Assembly: GCA_027310305.1 (NCBI GenBank)
Contig: DAIDBD010000053.1
Location: 1 to 64,000 of the forward strand
Direction of reading: 5' to 3'
Origin: Herminiimonas sp.
Lineage (GTDB): Bacteria > Pseudomonadota > Gammaproteobacteria > Burkholderiales > Burkholderiaceae_D
DNA: 64,000 bases
In this document: positions 35,256 through 43,798 of the stretch, in pieces
How the letters are laid out: each line of letters starts with the position of its first letter
How positions within the stretch are numbered: the first letter of the stretch is position 1
The notes under the pieces: generated by a model
The model's database searches: none
The model's input: the letters and a program-made list of their open reading frames with translations, nothing else
What the model was told of the DNA's origin: nothing
Translations under genes and position numbers: made by a program

Positions 35256-37205
35256 ATGATGAATTCAGACAAGCCGGGCGATGCTTCGAAGCAAGAAAAC
35301 TTCTTGAATAGCCTGGTTACTTTTACCAAGGACCACCGCGCAGTGCATTGGTCCGGTTCGGTGTCGCAGTTTCTGGAAAATATTCTGCCGAACGATCCGC
35401 AAGGCTCTGCACGCACTTCTCATCAGTACATGTGGGACATGATCCGCTGGACCCGCTCGGAAGATCAGAGCGGCAATTTCCGCAGCAAGCTGTTCGATCA
35501 GGAATTGTTCGGCGTGGATGAAGCGATCGAGCGCGTGGTCGATTATTTCAAGGCGGCGGCAGCCGGATCGGAAGTCGGCCGGCGTTTGCTGCTGTTGCTG
35601 GGCCCCCCGTCCGGCGGCAAATCGAGCCTCGTGATCCTGTTGAAACGCGGACTGGAGGAATACAGCTATACCGAAGCCGGCGCGCTATACGGTATCCAGG
35701 GCTGTCCGGTGCATGAATCGCCGCTGCACCTGATTCCGCATACGTTGCGCTCGACGTTTCGCGACACGTACGGCGTCGAAGTCGCCGGCGAGGTCTGTCC
35801 GCATTGCCGTGCCCGGCTCGAGCAGCAATTCAACGGCGATTTCATGCGCATGCCGGTCGAGCGCATATTCATTTCCGAAGCCGGCCGCCTCGGAATCGGC
35901 ACCTATGCGCCGCACGATCCGACCACCGCCGATCTGGCCGATCTGGTCGGCTCGGTCGACCTGTCCAAAGTGGCGGAGTATGGCGACGAAGGCGATCCGC
36001 GCGCCTGGTCGTGGTCGGGCGCGGTGTATGCGGCCAGTCGCGGCATGCTGGAAATGATCGAAATTCTGAAGGTCAAGCGCGAATTTCTTTACCTGCTGCT
36101 GACGCTGACGCAGGAAAAAAATGTGAAGGTGTCGCGCTTCCCGCTGATCTACCTCGACGAAACCATTATTGCGCATACCAATCTCGCCGAATTCCGCAAG
36201 TTCCTGCAAGAGAGCGAGAACGAGGCATTGCTCGATAGGATGGTCATCATCCAGGTTCCCTATACGCTCAATTACAAAGATGAAGCGCGTATTTACAAAA
36301 AGCTGATTTCGTCCGCCGCGCCGGCATTCCGCGAAGTGCATCTGGATCCGCATGTACTGCATGCCGCCGCCGTGTTCGCGACGTTGACCCGCTTGCACGA
36401 AGGCGAAGAGAAAGAACAGGAACTGACCAAGAAAGTGCGCATCCATGCCGACGAAGAAGTGGAAGGCGTCAATCGTGCGGAAGTGGAAAGAGCCAGGCAG
36501 AAAATGCCGGACGAGGGATTGGGCGGCGTGTCGCCGCGTTTCGTGATCAATGCATTATCGAACGCAATCATTCAATCCGATGCGCAAAGCCTGACCACGA
36601 TGGATGTGCTGCTGGCGCTCAAGGACGGCATCGAGAGCGATGCGCGGATCGATCCGAAAAAGAAACGGAAATGGGTCGATTACCTGGTGTTGGCGCGCAA
36701 GTATTTTTATAACCGCTGGGTCAAGGAAGATGTGCACAAGGCGCTGTTCGTGTCGTTTGAGCAGGAGGCGCAGGATTTGCTAGACAAGTATCTGGATGAA
36801 GTCGAAGCGATGCTCGATAACCGCCAGATCAAGGATCCGATCACCAACGAGGAACGCCGGCCGGATGAACGGTTCCTGCGTTCGGTGGAAGAAAAAATTC
36901 ATATATCCGATTCGGGCAAGCAATCGTTCCGGCAGGAAGTGGTCAGAAAGGCGATGGGCGCATATAAACGCGGCGAAAAATTCACGCTCGACAGCCATGC
37001 CCAGTTGCATGACGCGGTCCAGCAGTATTTGTTCGAGCAACGGCGCGAAGTATTGCGCATGGTGAGTTCAAATACGCGGCCGGATGAAGAAGTAAAGAAA
37101 AAAATTTCCGTGGTTGAAAAACGGCTGGTCGATGAATACGGCTACGACAGCCACAGTGCGCGTGAAGCGCTCAATTATGTAACCACCTTGCTGGCACAGG
37201 AGTGA
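35256..37205 (+). CDS. prkA: PrkA-type serine protein kinase
   Basis: 649 residues, near the 644 of E. coli YeaG. An AAA+ core with Walker A GPPSGGKSS (about residue 115 of this start) is followed by the PrkA C-terminal domain. A Cys pair (CPHCRARL) lies between. E. coli YeaG takes part in adaptation to sustained nitrogen starvation and stationary phase. The ATG at 35256 has AAGGGA upstream and is preferred to a TTG at 35223. It is the first gene of prkA-yeaH-spoVR. Confidence 0.93.
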   Translation: MMNSDKPGDASKQENFLNSLVTFTKDHRAVHWSGSVSQFLENILPNDPQGSARTSHQYMWDMIRWTRSEDQSGNFRSKLFDQELFGVDEAIERVVDYFKAAAAGSEVGRRLLLLLGPPSGGKSSLVILLKRGLEEYSYTEAGALYGIQGCPVHESPLHLIPHTLRSTFRDTYGVEVAGEVCPHCRARLEQQFNGDFMRMPVERIFISEAGRLGIGTYAPHDPTTADLADLVGSVDLSKVAEYGDEGDPRAWSWSGAVYAASRGMLEMIEILKVKREFLYLLLTLTQEKNVKVSRFPLIYLDETIIAHTNLAEFRKFLQESENEALLDRMVIIQVPYTLNYKDEARIYKKLISSAAPAFREVHLDPHVLHAAAVFATLTRLHEGEEKEQELTKKVRIHADEEVEGVNRAEVERARQKMPDEGLGGVSPRFVINALSNAIIQSDAQSLTTMDVLLALKDGIESDARIDPKKKRKWVDYLVLARKYFYNRWVKEDVHKALFVSFEQEAQDLLDKYLDEVEAMLDNRQIKDPITNEERRPDERFLRSVEEKIHISDSGKQSFRQEVVRKAMGAYKRGEKFTLDSHAQLHDAVQQYLFEQRREVLRMVSSNTRPDEEVKKKISVVEKRLVDEYGYDSHSAREALNYVTTLLAQE

Positions 37206-37325
37206 AAAGGCGACATGGAAAACGATGAGCGGCACAGCACACAAATTCGTTAGGACGAGGGTTCATCACGTGCCGGCGATTGCTTCTCGTTCCGAACGCT
37301 GCAGTACGTGGATGAGAGGCAGGTT

Positions 37326-38495
37326 ATGGTAAATCACATCACGATTTCCGCTGAAACACCGTGGTACGACTTGTTTTCCCGAGGCGCGCGCGACTGGCTG
37401 CGCCACAATGAAAAGGTACGTGAAAGCGTGCAGCAGAGCTTGCCGGACCTGATCGCCGGCTCCGACCTGATCACGGGGCCGCAGGATCGGACGGTGCACG
37501 TGCCGGTACGGATGCTGGAACATGCGCGCTTCCGGCTCAACGAGACGCAAATGCAGCCGCAAAGCGATGCCGGCCAGGGCCAGGGCAAGCCCGGCGACGT
37601 ATTGCGGCCGGTTCAGCGCGGCGCCGGCGATGCAGAAGGACAAGGCGACAACGGCGAAGGCGAAGTCAGGCTGCTGCTGGAACTGAAGGTCGACGACATC
37701 ATGGATTGGCTGTGGGAAGAATTGCAACTGCCCGACCTGCAGCCCAAGCGCAATTCCAGCATCACGGACAATGAATTCGTCCGCGAAGGATGGGACAGGC
37801 ATGGCGCCCGCGCCCGCCTTGATCGGCGCCGCACTGTCAAGGAAGCGGTAAAGCGGCGTGCGGTCCAGGAAAATCCGGTGCCGTTTACCAATGAAGACCT
37901 GCGTTTCCGGCAACTGGTGCAGCGCCCCAAGCCTGCAACCAATGCGGTCGTGATTTTTGCGCTCGACGTTTCCGCCAGCATGACGGAAGCGGAGCGCAAG
38001 CTTGCCAAAACCTTCTTTTTCTTTGTGCTGCAAGGCATCCGCCGCAGATACGCGAAAGTGGAGACGCGATTCATCGCGCATACGACGCAGGCATGGGAAT
38101 TTTCGGAGAGCGAATTTTTCCAGGTTACCGGCACCGGCGGCACCGGCGCTTCCACCGCATTCAACCTGGCGCTCGACCTGATTCATGACGAGTACGATCC
38201 GGCCCAATACAACGGTTATCTGTTTTACGCGTCGGACGGCGAAAACTTCACCGAAGACCGCACGGCGGCGGTAGAAGGCCTGACCAGGCTGGCGGCGCTT
38301 CTCAACTATATCGGTTATGCGGAAACGGTTCCCGGCTCGCTGCGCACGACAGAGACTGAAATGAAGGCGATGTGCGGCGAGCTGGAACGCAACGGCGCGC
38401 CGGTCGGCACCAGCACTCTGACGCGCTCGGAAGATGTCTGGAAAGCGATCCGTAAATTTCTGGTGCAGCAGGCCGAAAAAAGCGAGGCGGCATGA
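37326..38495 (+). CDS. yeaH: YeaH/YhbH-family protein (DUF444, von Willebrand A-like)
   Basis: 389 residues of the UPF0229 family. An N-terminal basic part and a Gly/Gln/Asp-rich linker (about residues 85-115) precede a vWA-like domain with a MIDAS motif DVSASMTEAE, a TGTGGTGAST threonine site and FYASDGENF. AGAGG precedes the ATG at 37326; a GTG at 37308 is in frame. It always travels with prkA and spoVR and is thought to work with the kinase. Confidence 0.92.
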   Translation: MVNHITISAETPWYDLFSRGARDWLRHNEKVRESVQQSLPDLIAGSDLITGPQDRTVHVPVRMLEHARFRLNETQMQPQSDAGQGQGKPGDVLRPVQRGAGDAEGQGDNGEGEVRLLLELKVDDIMDWLWEELQLPDLQPKRNSSITDNEFVREGWDRHGARARLDRRRTVKEAVKRRAVQENPVPFTNEDLRFRQLVQRPKPATNAVVIFALDVSASMTEAERKLAKTFFFFVLQGIRRRYAKVETRFIAHTTQAWEFSESEFFQVTGTGGTGASTAFNLALDLIHDEYDPAQYNGYLFYASDGENFTEDRTAAVEGLTRLAALLNYIGYAETVPGSLRTTETEMKAMCGELERNGAPVGTSTLTRSEDVWKAIRKFLVQQAEKSEAA

Positions 38496-39880
38496 TGTCC
38501 TCCACTTCAAATGCCGCGTTGCAAGATTATTCCAGGCGCATCGAGCAGCTCGCGACCAAGCTCGGGCTCGACTATTATCCGGTCGATTTCGAGTTGGTCC
38601 CCAATAATTTCATGATGGAAATTGCAGTGTACGGTTTGCCGGTACGCATGCCGCACTGGTCGTTCGGCGTACGCTATATTCATCAGTTGATCCGGCAGGG
38701 GATGGGCCATTCGCGCATCTTTGAAGTAATGTTTCCGGGCGATCCGTGCCATGCTTACCTGGTCAACAACAATACCGTGCCGGAAAACACGCTAGTGGTT
38801 GCGCATGTACTGGGGCATGCCGATTTCGCCAAGAATAATCATTTGTTTGCACGCTTCATGACCATGGCCGGCGGCCATATCCTGGAACAAGCCGCCGCGC
38901 GCGCGCATCGGATCGACGCTGCGCTGGAAGAGTTCGGACAGGAACGGGTGGAGGCGGTGCTCGATGCGGCACTGGCGCTGGAACCGCATATCGATGTCAA
39001 TCAGGAACTGCACCGTCCGCTGTACCCGACGCATCGGCCCCGCAACGACAAGCCGCTGGAGGCCGATGCATTCCGCAAGCGATATCACAATTTGCCCGGT
39101 GAAAAGGTGAATCGCATCGAGCAGCCTGCTTCGTCGCGCGCCGCCATTCCGCCGCAACCTGAATACGATCTGCTCTGGTTCATCGCCAACTATGCGCCGG
39201 ACCTGGAAGGCTGGGAGCGCGACATCTTCCTCGCGGTGCGGGAAGAATCGTTTTATTTTTACCCGGTATTCGCATGCCAGATCATGAACGAAGGCTGGGC
39301 ATCGTACTGGCATGCGCGGCTGCTGCGCGAGGCCGATTTTCTGCCGTCCGATCTGTATCTTTCCGCGATCAAGGCGCACTCCGACGTGGTGCGCCCGTAT
39401 GCTGCGGACAATCAACTGGCGCTGGCGGTCAATCCTTATCATCTCGGATTTTCGATCTGGGAACACCTGATCGAGAACAAGGGAATCGACGCGGCGCGGC
39501 AGATATGCCGGGAAGAAGATGATTTCGGCTTCATCCGCAATTATCTGGATCAGGAACTGGCGGAGAAGCTGGAATTGTTCGTCTATGAATCGCATGACGA
39601 TGGCGGCATCAAAATTGCCGACCGCGATATTCATGCGATCCGGGAAGCGATTCTCGCGCCGAAATTCAATTACGGCGCGCCGCGCATAGCTGCCACGCAA
39701 ATCCATGTCGACGCCAGCCTGGAACTGGTGCACGATCATCAGAGCGATGGCCGGGGACTCGATCTCGGCCGCGCCGAACGCGTACTCGAATATATCGCGC
39801 GAGTATGGCGCCGCCCGGTCAGCCTGCATACCATCGGCATGAGCGGCAATGCCCGCGTGATTACAAGCAAGAAGCCGTAA
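38492..39880 (+). CDS. spoVR: SpoVR-family protein (YcgB-like)
   Basis: 462 residues. The conserved start (DYYPVDFELVPNNFMMEIAVYGLP), HLENK-type blocks and the C-terminal GLDLGRAERVLEYIARVWRRPV are present. His-rich motifs such as VLGHADFAKNNH and NEGWASYWHAR suggest metal binding. Its ATG overlaps the yeaH stop (ATGA), so all three genes form one operon. The molecular function is unknown; in Bacillus it affects spore cortex formation. Confidence 0.92.
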   Translation: MMSSTSNAALQDYSRRIEQLATKLGLDYYPVDFELVPNNFMMEIAVYGLPVRMPHWSFGVRYIHQLIRQGMGHSRIFEVMFPGDPCHAYLVNNNTVPENTLVVAHVLGHADFAKNNHLFARFMTMAGGHILEQAAARAHRIDAALEEFGQERVEAVLDAALALEPHIDVNQELHRPLYPTHRPRNDKPLEADAFRKRYHNLPGEKVNRIEQPASSRAAIPPQPEYDLLWFIANYAPDLEGWERDIFLAVREESFYFYPVFACQIMNEGWASYWHARLLREADFLPSDLYLSAIKAHSDVVRPYAADNQLALAVNPYHLGFSIWEHLIENKGIDAARQICREEDDFGFIRNYLDQELAEKLELFVYESHDDGGIKIADRDIHAIREAILAPKFNYGAPRIAATQIHVDASLELVHDHQSDGRGLDLGRAERVLEYIARVWRRPVSLHTIGMSGNARVITSKKP

Positions 39881-40226
39881 CATCGGTTGGCGGCATTTTT
39901 TCCTGGCTGCCTGCGCAACGCAGGCAGAATTCTTTCCTCTGCTTCATTCTATCTGTTCGTGTATTGGCGCCGCTCGGCCGCCTCGCTGATTCGGCTTGGA
40001 AAATAATACAGAATGGATATTTTTTTGAGGCGCATTGATTATGAATTTGTATTACATCAAACAATTAAACCGTTCCTTTCGGCCGTCGGTGATATTCTTT
40101 ACAGCATCATCCAACAACGCATTGCCTGCCGGCTTTGCACCGAAAAATACTATGGACTTATGCAGGAATAGTAGAACCCGTTTCGCAGGTAGAGGCGTAA
40201 TACGGCATGCTTTTTCCATTGATCGA
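39881..40226. other. Intergenic region after spoVR
   Basis: About 350 bp. It includes a hairpin at 39907-39927 and the leader of the next gene, whose start is uncertain. The frame of the downstream lipoprotein stays open from about 40035, but this part has no ribosome site and reads like non-coding DNA. Confidence 0.4.
39907..39927 (+). terminator. Hairpin terminator after prkA-yeaH-spoVR
   Basis: CTGCCTGCG and its exact complement enclose a 3-nt loop 26 bp after the spoVR stop. The following AATTCTTT run is only moderately T-rich, so it is a medium-confidence intrinsic terminator. Confidence 0.5.
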
Positions 40227-41591
40227 ATGCTGTTCATGCTGCAGGTTTTCGGCTTCTGCCTGCTGCTTTCGTCGTGCGCTTCCCTGCCCGATGTCCGGAA
40301 TCTCAAAGCTTCCCTGCAGCCGAACGACACGCCAACGGTTGCAAACAGCCAAGGCAATTTATCCGGTAAAAAAGCGGAATCCCTTCTTGCGAAACGGCTG
40401 CGCAATTCGAGAACCGATCTCAAGGCACTGGCCGCGCTTGAAGAAGCCGCGACCGGCAGCCCTTTGATTGCCGGCAACAAGGTAACTTTGCTGTTCGATG
40501 GCCCGCAGACGCTGGGAGCGATGATGGCGGCCATTTCAGCCGCCAAGGACCACGTCAACCTTGAAACCTACATTTTCGATCAGGATGATCTCGGCCGGCG
40601 TTTTGCGGAATTGCTGATCGCGAAGCAGCGCGCGGGCGTGCAAGTCAATATCATTTACGACAGCATCGGCACGCTCGGCACGCCGAGCGAATTCTTCGGC
40701 AAGATGCGAGCCGCGGGAATCAATCTGACGGAGTTCAATCCCGTCAATCCGCTCAAGCGATTCGGCAGATGGCGCCTGAACAACCGCGATCACCGTAAAA
40801 TCCTGGTGGTTGACGGATTGATCGGGTTTGCAGGCGGCATCAACATCGCCAACGACTATGCGAACAGCTCTCTGTTCCGGTCCAAGCGTAAAGCCAATGG
40901 CGATCTGGGCTGGCGCGATACGCATGTGCAAATCGAAGGCCCGGCGGTCGCTTCGTTGCAGCTATTGTTTCTCGATGCGTGGGCCAGCCAAAAAACCGGC
41001 GATTTGCCGGATCGCGATTACTTCCCGCCGTTGACCGCGGCCGGCGATAAAATCGTGCGCGTTGTCGCCAGCAAGCCGGACGGCGATCATGAGCTTTACA
41101 AAGCCTATGTGCTGGCCATGCAGCAGGCGACGAAATCGATTCATCTGACGGTCGCCTATTTCGCGCCCGACGTGCAGATCATGGAAGTGCTGACAAAAGC
41201 GGCACGGCGCGGTGTCGATGTGCGCATGATTTTTCCGGGCATTTCCGACGCCGGATTGATGCTGTATGCCGGGCAATCGTTTTACAGCGAACTGCTGGAC
41301 GCGGGCGTGAAAATATATCAGTTGCAGGCATCGGTGCTGCATGCGAAGACGGCGGTAATCGACCATGCCTGGTCGACGGTGGGATCGGCCAATATCGATA
41401 TGCGCAGCTTCTTGCACAACAGCGAGATGAACGTCATCGTTCTCGGGGAAAGTTTCGGCAACAGCATGGAAAGCGCCTTTCAGGAAGATCTGACGAATTC
41501 CGTCGAAGTGACCAAAGCGGAATGGGAGCAGCGCCCGCTGGCGGATCGTATCAAGGAATGGGCGGCGCGCAGCCTGGAATACTGGCTGTAG
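40227..41591 (+). CDS. Phospholipase D-family lipoprotein (cardiolipin synthase-like)
   Basis: 454 residues. A lipoprotein signal with lipobox LLLSSC lies near the start (about residues 12-18), so the mature protein should be lipid-anchored. Two HKD motifs are complete: HRKILVVDGLIGFAGGIN and HAKTAVIDHAWSTVGSAN. The overall layout (YIFDQDDLGRRFAELL, NLETYI) is that of ClsA/ClsC-type cardiolipin synthases, yet the lipobox in place of two N-terminal membrane helices is unusual. The true start could be earlier in the same frame; no strong ribosome site is seen. Confidence 0.85.
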   Translation: MLFMLQVFGFCLLLSSCASLPDVRNLKASLQPNDTPTVANSQGNLSGKKAESLLAKRLRNSRTDLKALAALEEAATGSPLIAGNKVTLLFDGPQTLGAMMAAISAAKDHVNLETYIFDQDDLGRRFAELLIAKQRAGVQVNIIYDSIGTLGTPSEFFGKMRAAGINLTEFNPVNPLKRFGRWRLNNRDHRKILVVDGLIGFAGGINIANDYANSSLFRSKRKANGDLGWRDTHVQIEGPAVASLQLLFLDAWASQKTGDLPDRDYFPPLTAAGDKIVRVVASKPDGDHELYKAYVLAMQQATKSIHLTVAYFAPDVQIMEVLTKAARRGVDVRMIFPGISDAGLMLYAGQSFYSELLDAGVKIYQLQASVLHAKTAVIDHAWSTVGSANIDMRSFLHNSEMNVIVLGESFGNSMESAFQEDLTNSVEVTKAEWEQRPLADRIKEWAARSLEYWL

Positions 41592-41596
41592 AAAAA

Positions 41597-41628
41597 AGCA
41601 GCGTGAACAATTACATGCTCACGCTGCT
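41597..41628 (-). terminator. Terminator of serA
   Basis: A 10-bp stem (AGCAGCGTGA and its complement) with a 12-nt loop is followed on the minus strand by TTTTTT, a classical intrinsic terminator about 20 bp after the serA stop. It directly adjoins the stop of the convergent PLD gene. Confidence 0.8.
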
Positions 41629-41647
41629 GGCAACAATCAATCAACAA

Positions 41648-42847
41648 TCACACGAGATGGCAACGAATCGTTGCCGGCTCACTGCATAGCGTCGTCATCA
41701 GATCAGCCGATATCGCATCATCGACATCGGTGATCGCATAACCGATCGCACCGCGCGTCTGCAATTGCTGCGCCACGATATTCAAACCGCTGGCGGCAAA
41801 ATCGGCATTCATTCTGGCAATCACGCCGGGTTCGTTGCGATGCACATGCAGAATGCGGCTTTTCACTTCTTTTTCCACATGCGCGATTTCCGGGAAATTG
41901 ACTGCCGACCGCGTGGTGCCCGCCTTTAAAAAGCGTGCGAGCTTATCCGCCACTTCGCGCCCGATATTGTCTTGCGCTTCTTCGGTGCTGCCGCCGATAT
42001 GCGGCGTCAGTATCACGTTTTCCAGGCCGCGCAGCGGCGAGATGAATTCTTCCTTTTCACTGCGCGGCTCGGCCGGATAAACATCCAATGCGGCGCCGGC
42101 CAGTTTTTTATCCCGCAACGCCCGATTGAGCGCATCGATATCGACTACCTTGCCGCGCGCTGCGTTGATCAGCACCGCGGAAGATTTCATCAATGCGATC
42201 CGTTCCTGCGTGATCAGATTTTCGGTGGCAGCGCCGCCTGGAACATGCAGTGTGACGACATCCGCCTGCTCCATCAATGCATCCAGCGTCGGCAACGGCC
42301 GCGCATTCCCGAGCGGCAGCTTGCTTTCGGGATCGTAATAGCAGACGCGCATACCGACGCTCTCGGCAAGAATACCGACCTGCGCGCCGATATTGCCGTA
42401 ACCGACAATACCGAGCACCTTGTTGCGCACTTCATAAGCGCCCTGCGCACTCTTGTCCCACAGTCCGCGATGGGTGCGCACATTTTTTTCGGGAATGCGG
42501 CGCAATAGCAGGATTGCCTGCGCGATCACCAGTTCCGCAACCGAACGGGTATTTGAAAAAGGCGCATTGAAAACCGGGATGCCCAAAGTTGTCGCGGCGG
42601 TCAAATCGACCTGATTGGTGCCGATGCAAAAACAGCCGATCGTGCGCAGATGCGACAGCCCGTTCAGCGTCTCCCCGGAAAGATGCGTATTCGAGCGGAT
42701 GCCGACCGCATCCGCGTCCGACAATGCATCGGTCAATTCGGTGCCGGACAACGCCCGCGGTATCTGCACGATGTCGGCAAAGCCTTGCGACTGAAGATGC
42801 GCTACTGCGCTTGCATGAATTTTTTCCAGCAGGACAATTTTCGTCAT
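41648..42847 (-). CDS. serA: D-3-phosphoglycerate dehydrogenase SerA
   Basis: First step of serine synthesis: oxidises 3-phosphoglycerate with NAD. 399 residues, close to E. coli SerA (410). The NAD-binding motif GIVGYGNIGAQVG, the catalytic Arg/Glu/His set (NAARGKVVD, AALDVYPAEP, TPHIGGSTEEAQ) and a C-terminal ACT domain (ILHVHRNEPGVIARMNADFA) for feedback by serine are all present. The ATG at 42847 is chosen; the frame extends further upstream without family similarity. Confidence 0.95.
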   Translation of the reverse strand: MTKIVLLEKIHASAVAHLQSQGFADIVQIPRALSGTELTDALSDADAVGIRSNTHLSGETLNGLSHLRTIGCFCIGTNQVDLTAATTLGIPVFNAPFSNTRSVAELVIAQAILLLRRIPEKNVRTHRGLWDKSAQGAYEVRNKVLGIVGYGNIGAQVGILAESVGMRVCYYDPESKLPLGNARPLPTLDALMEQADVVTLHVPGGAATENLITQERIALMKSSAVLINAARGKVVDIDALNRALRDKKLAGAALDVYPAEPRSEKEEFISPLRGLENVILTPHIGGSTEEAQDNIGREVADKLARFLKAGTTRSAVNFPEIAHVEKEVKSRILHVHRNEPGVIARMNADFAASGLNIVAQQLQTRGAIGYAITDVDDAISADLMTTLCSEPATIRCHLV

Positions 42848-42938
42848 CGCGGTTCCAGTCATTCGAAGATTTATTTTATTAACAGTGGCAGAATCGTCAT
42901 CTGTAGCGATTGTATGCCGTTTTATTAAAAGGTAATTG

Positions 42939-43721
42939 ATGAACACCGAAGCGCTCGCAACCGATAAGGCAATCCGGGAAACCGTCATCGCAGTGCATCG
43001 CTGGACCGATGACCTGTTTTCATTCAAAACCACCCGGCCGCAAGGTTATCAATTTACTGCGGGACAATATGCGCGTCTCGGGCTTGCCACGGACAGTGAT
43101 CCGATATGGCGCGCTTATTCGATCACTTCCGCGCCGGATGATGATTATCTCGAGTATTACAGCGTGACCGTTCCCGGCGGCGCATTCACGACATTATTGA
43201 AAGACATAAAACCCGGCGACGGTATCTGGACTGAAAAACAGAGTTACGGATTCATGACGGCGGATCGATTCAGCGATGGCGACGAACTATGGATGCTTTC
43301 CACCGGCACCGGTCTCGGACCATTCGTTTCCATCCTGCGTGACCCGATGGCATGGAAAAAATTCCGTCACCTCGTTCTTGTGCATTGCGTGCGGCATGCA
43401 AAAGAATTCGCCTATCAAGATCAATTGTTTGCATTGCAGAAAAATTCTCCCGAAGGCTTGGCGAAGCTGCACATCGTCCAGTCCGCCACTCGCGAAACCG
43501 AAAACCGGTCCGGGCGGTTGTCGGGAAGGATTACGAGCCTGCTGGAGAATGGCGAGCTTGAAAAAAAAGTTGGCATTCCCATTACCACGGCATCGTCGCG
43601 CATAATGTTATGCGGTAATCCTGAAATGATAGAAGATACCCGCCGCATTTTGCATCTTCGCGGCCTGCGTCCGTGCCGCCGCGCGCTGCCCGGGCAATTC
43701 GTCACTGAGAATTATTGGTGA
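42939..43721 (+). CDS. fpr: Ferredoxin-NADP(+) reductase
   Basis: 260 residues, FAD flavoprotein moving electrons between NADPH and ferredoxin/flavodoxin. Motifs: WRAYSITSAP (FAD), GGAFTTLL, STGTGLGPFVSILRDP (NADP pyrophosphate) and LCGNPEMIEDTRRIL. The C-terminus GQFVTENYW carries the aromatic residue that stacks on FAD in bacterial subclass enzymes. The gene is divergent from serA, with about 90 bp between the starts. Confidence 0.93.
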   Translation: MNTEALATDKAIRETVIAVHRWTDDLFSFKTTRPQGYQFTAGQYARLGLATDSDPIWRAYSITSAPDDDYLEYYSVTVPGGAFTTLLKDIKPGDGIWTEKQSYGFMTADRFSDGDELWMLSTGTGLGPFVSILRDPMAWKKFRHLVLVHCVRHAKEFAYQDQLFALQKNSPEGLAKLHIVQSATRETENRSGRLSGRITSLLENGELEKKVGIPITTASSRIMLCGNPEMIEDTRRILHLRGLRPCRRALPGQFVTENYW

Positions 43722-43755
43722 GGCAGTCGCCTTTTGCTTGCTGTTTCCGGAAATG

Positions 43756-43783
43756 AAAAAACCCCGTTCTTGCGGGGTTTTTT
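43756..43783. terminator. Bidirectional terminator between fpr and fadJ
   Basis: An 11-bp stem (AAAAAACCCCG and its complement) with a 6-nt loop gives a T-run in both directions, between two convergent genes. A textbook shared intrinsic terminator. Confidence 0.92.
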
Positions 43784-43798
43784 CGATGCTGCGGACTA

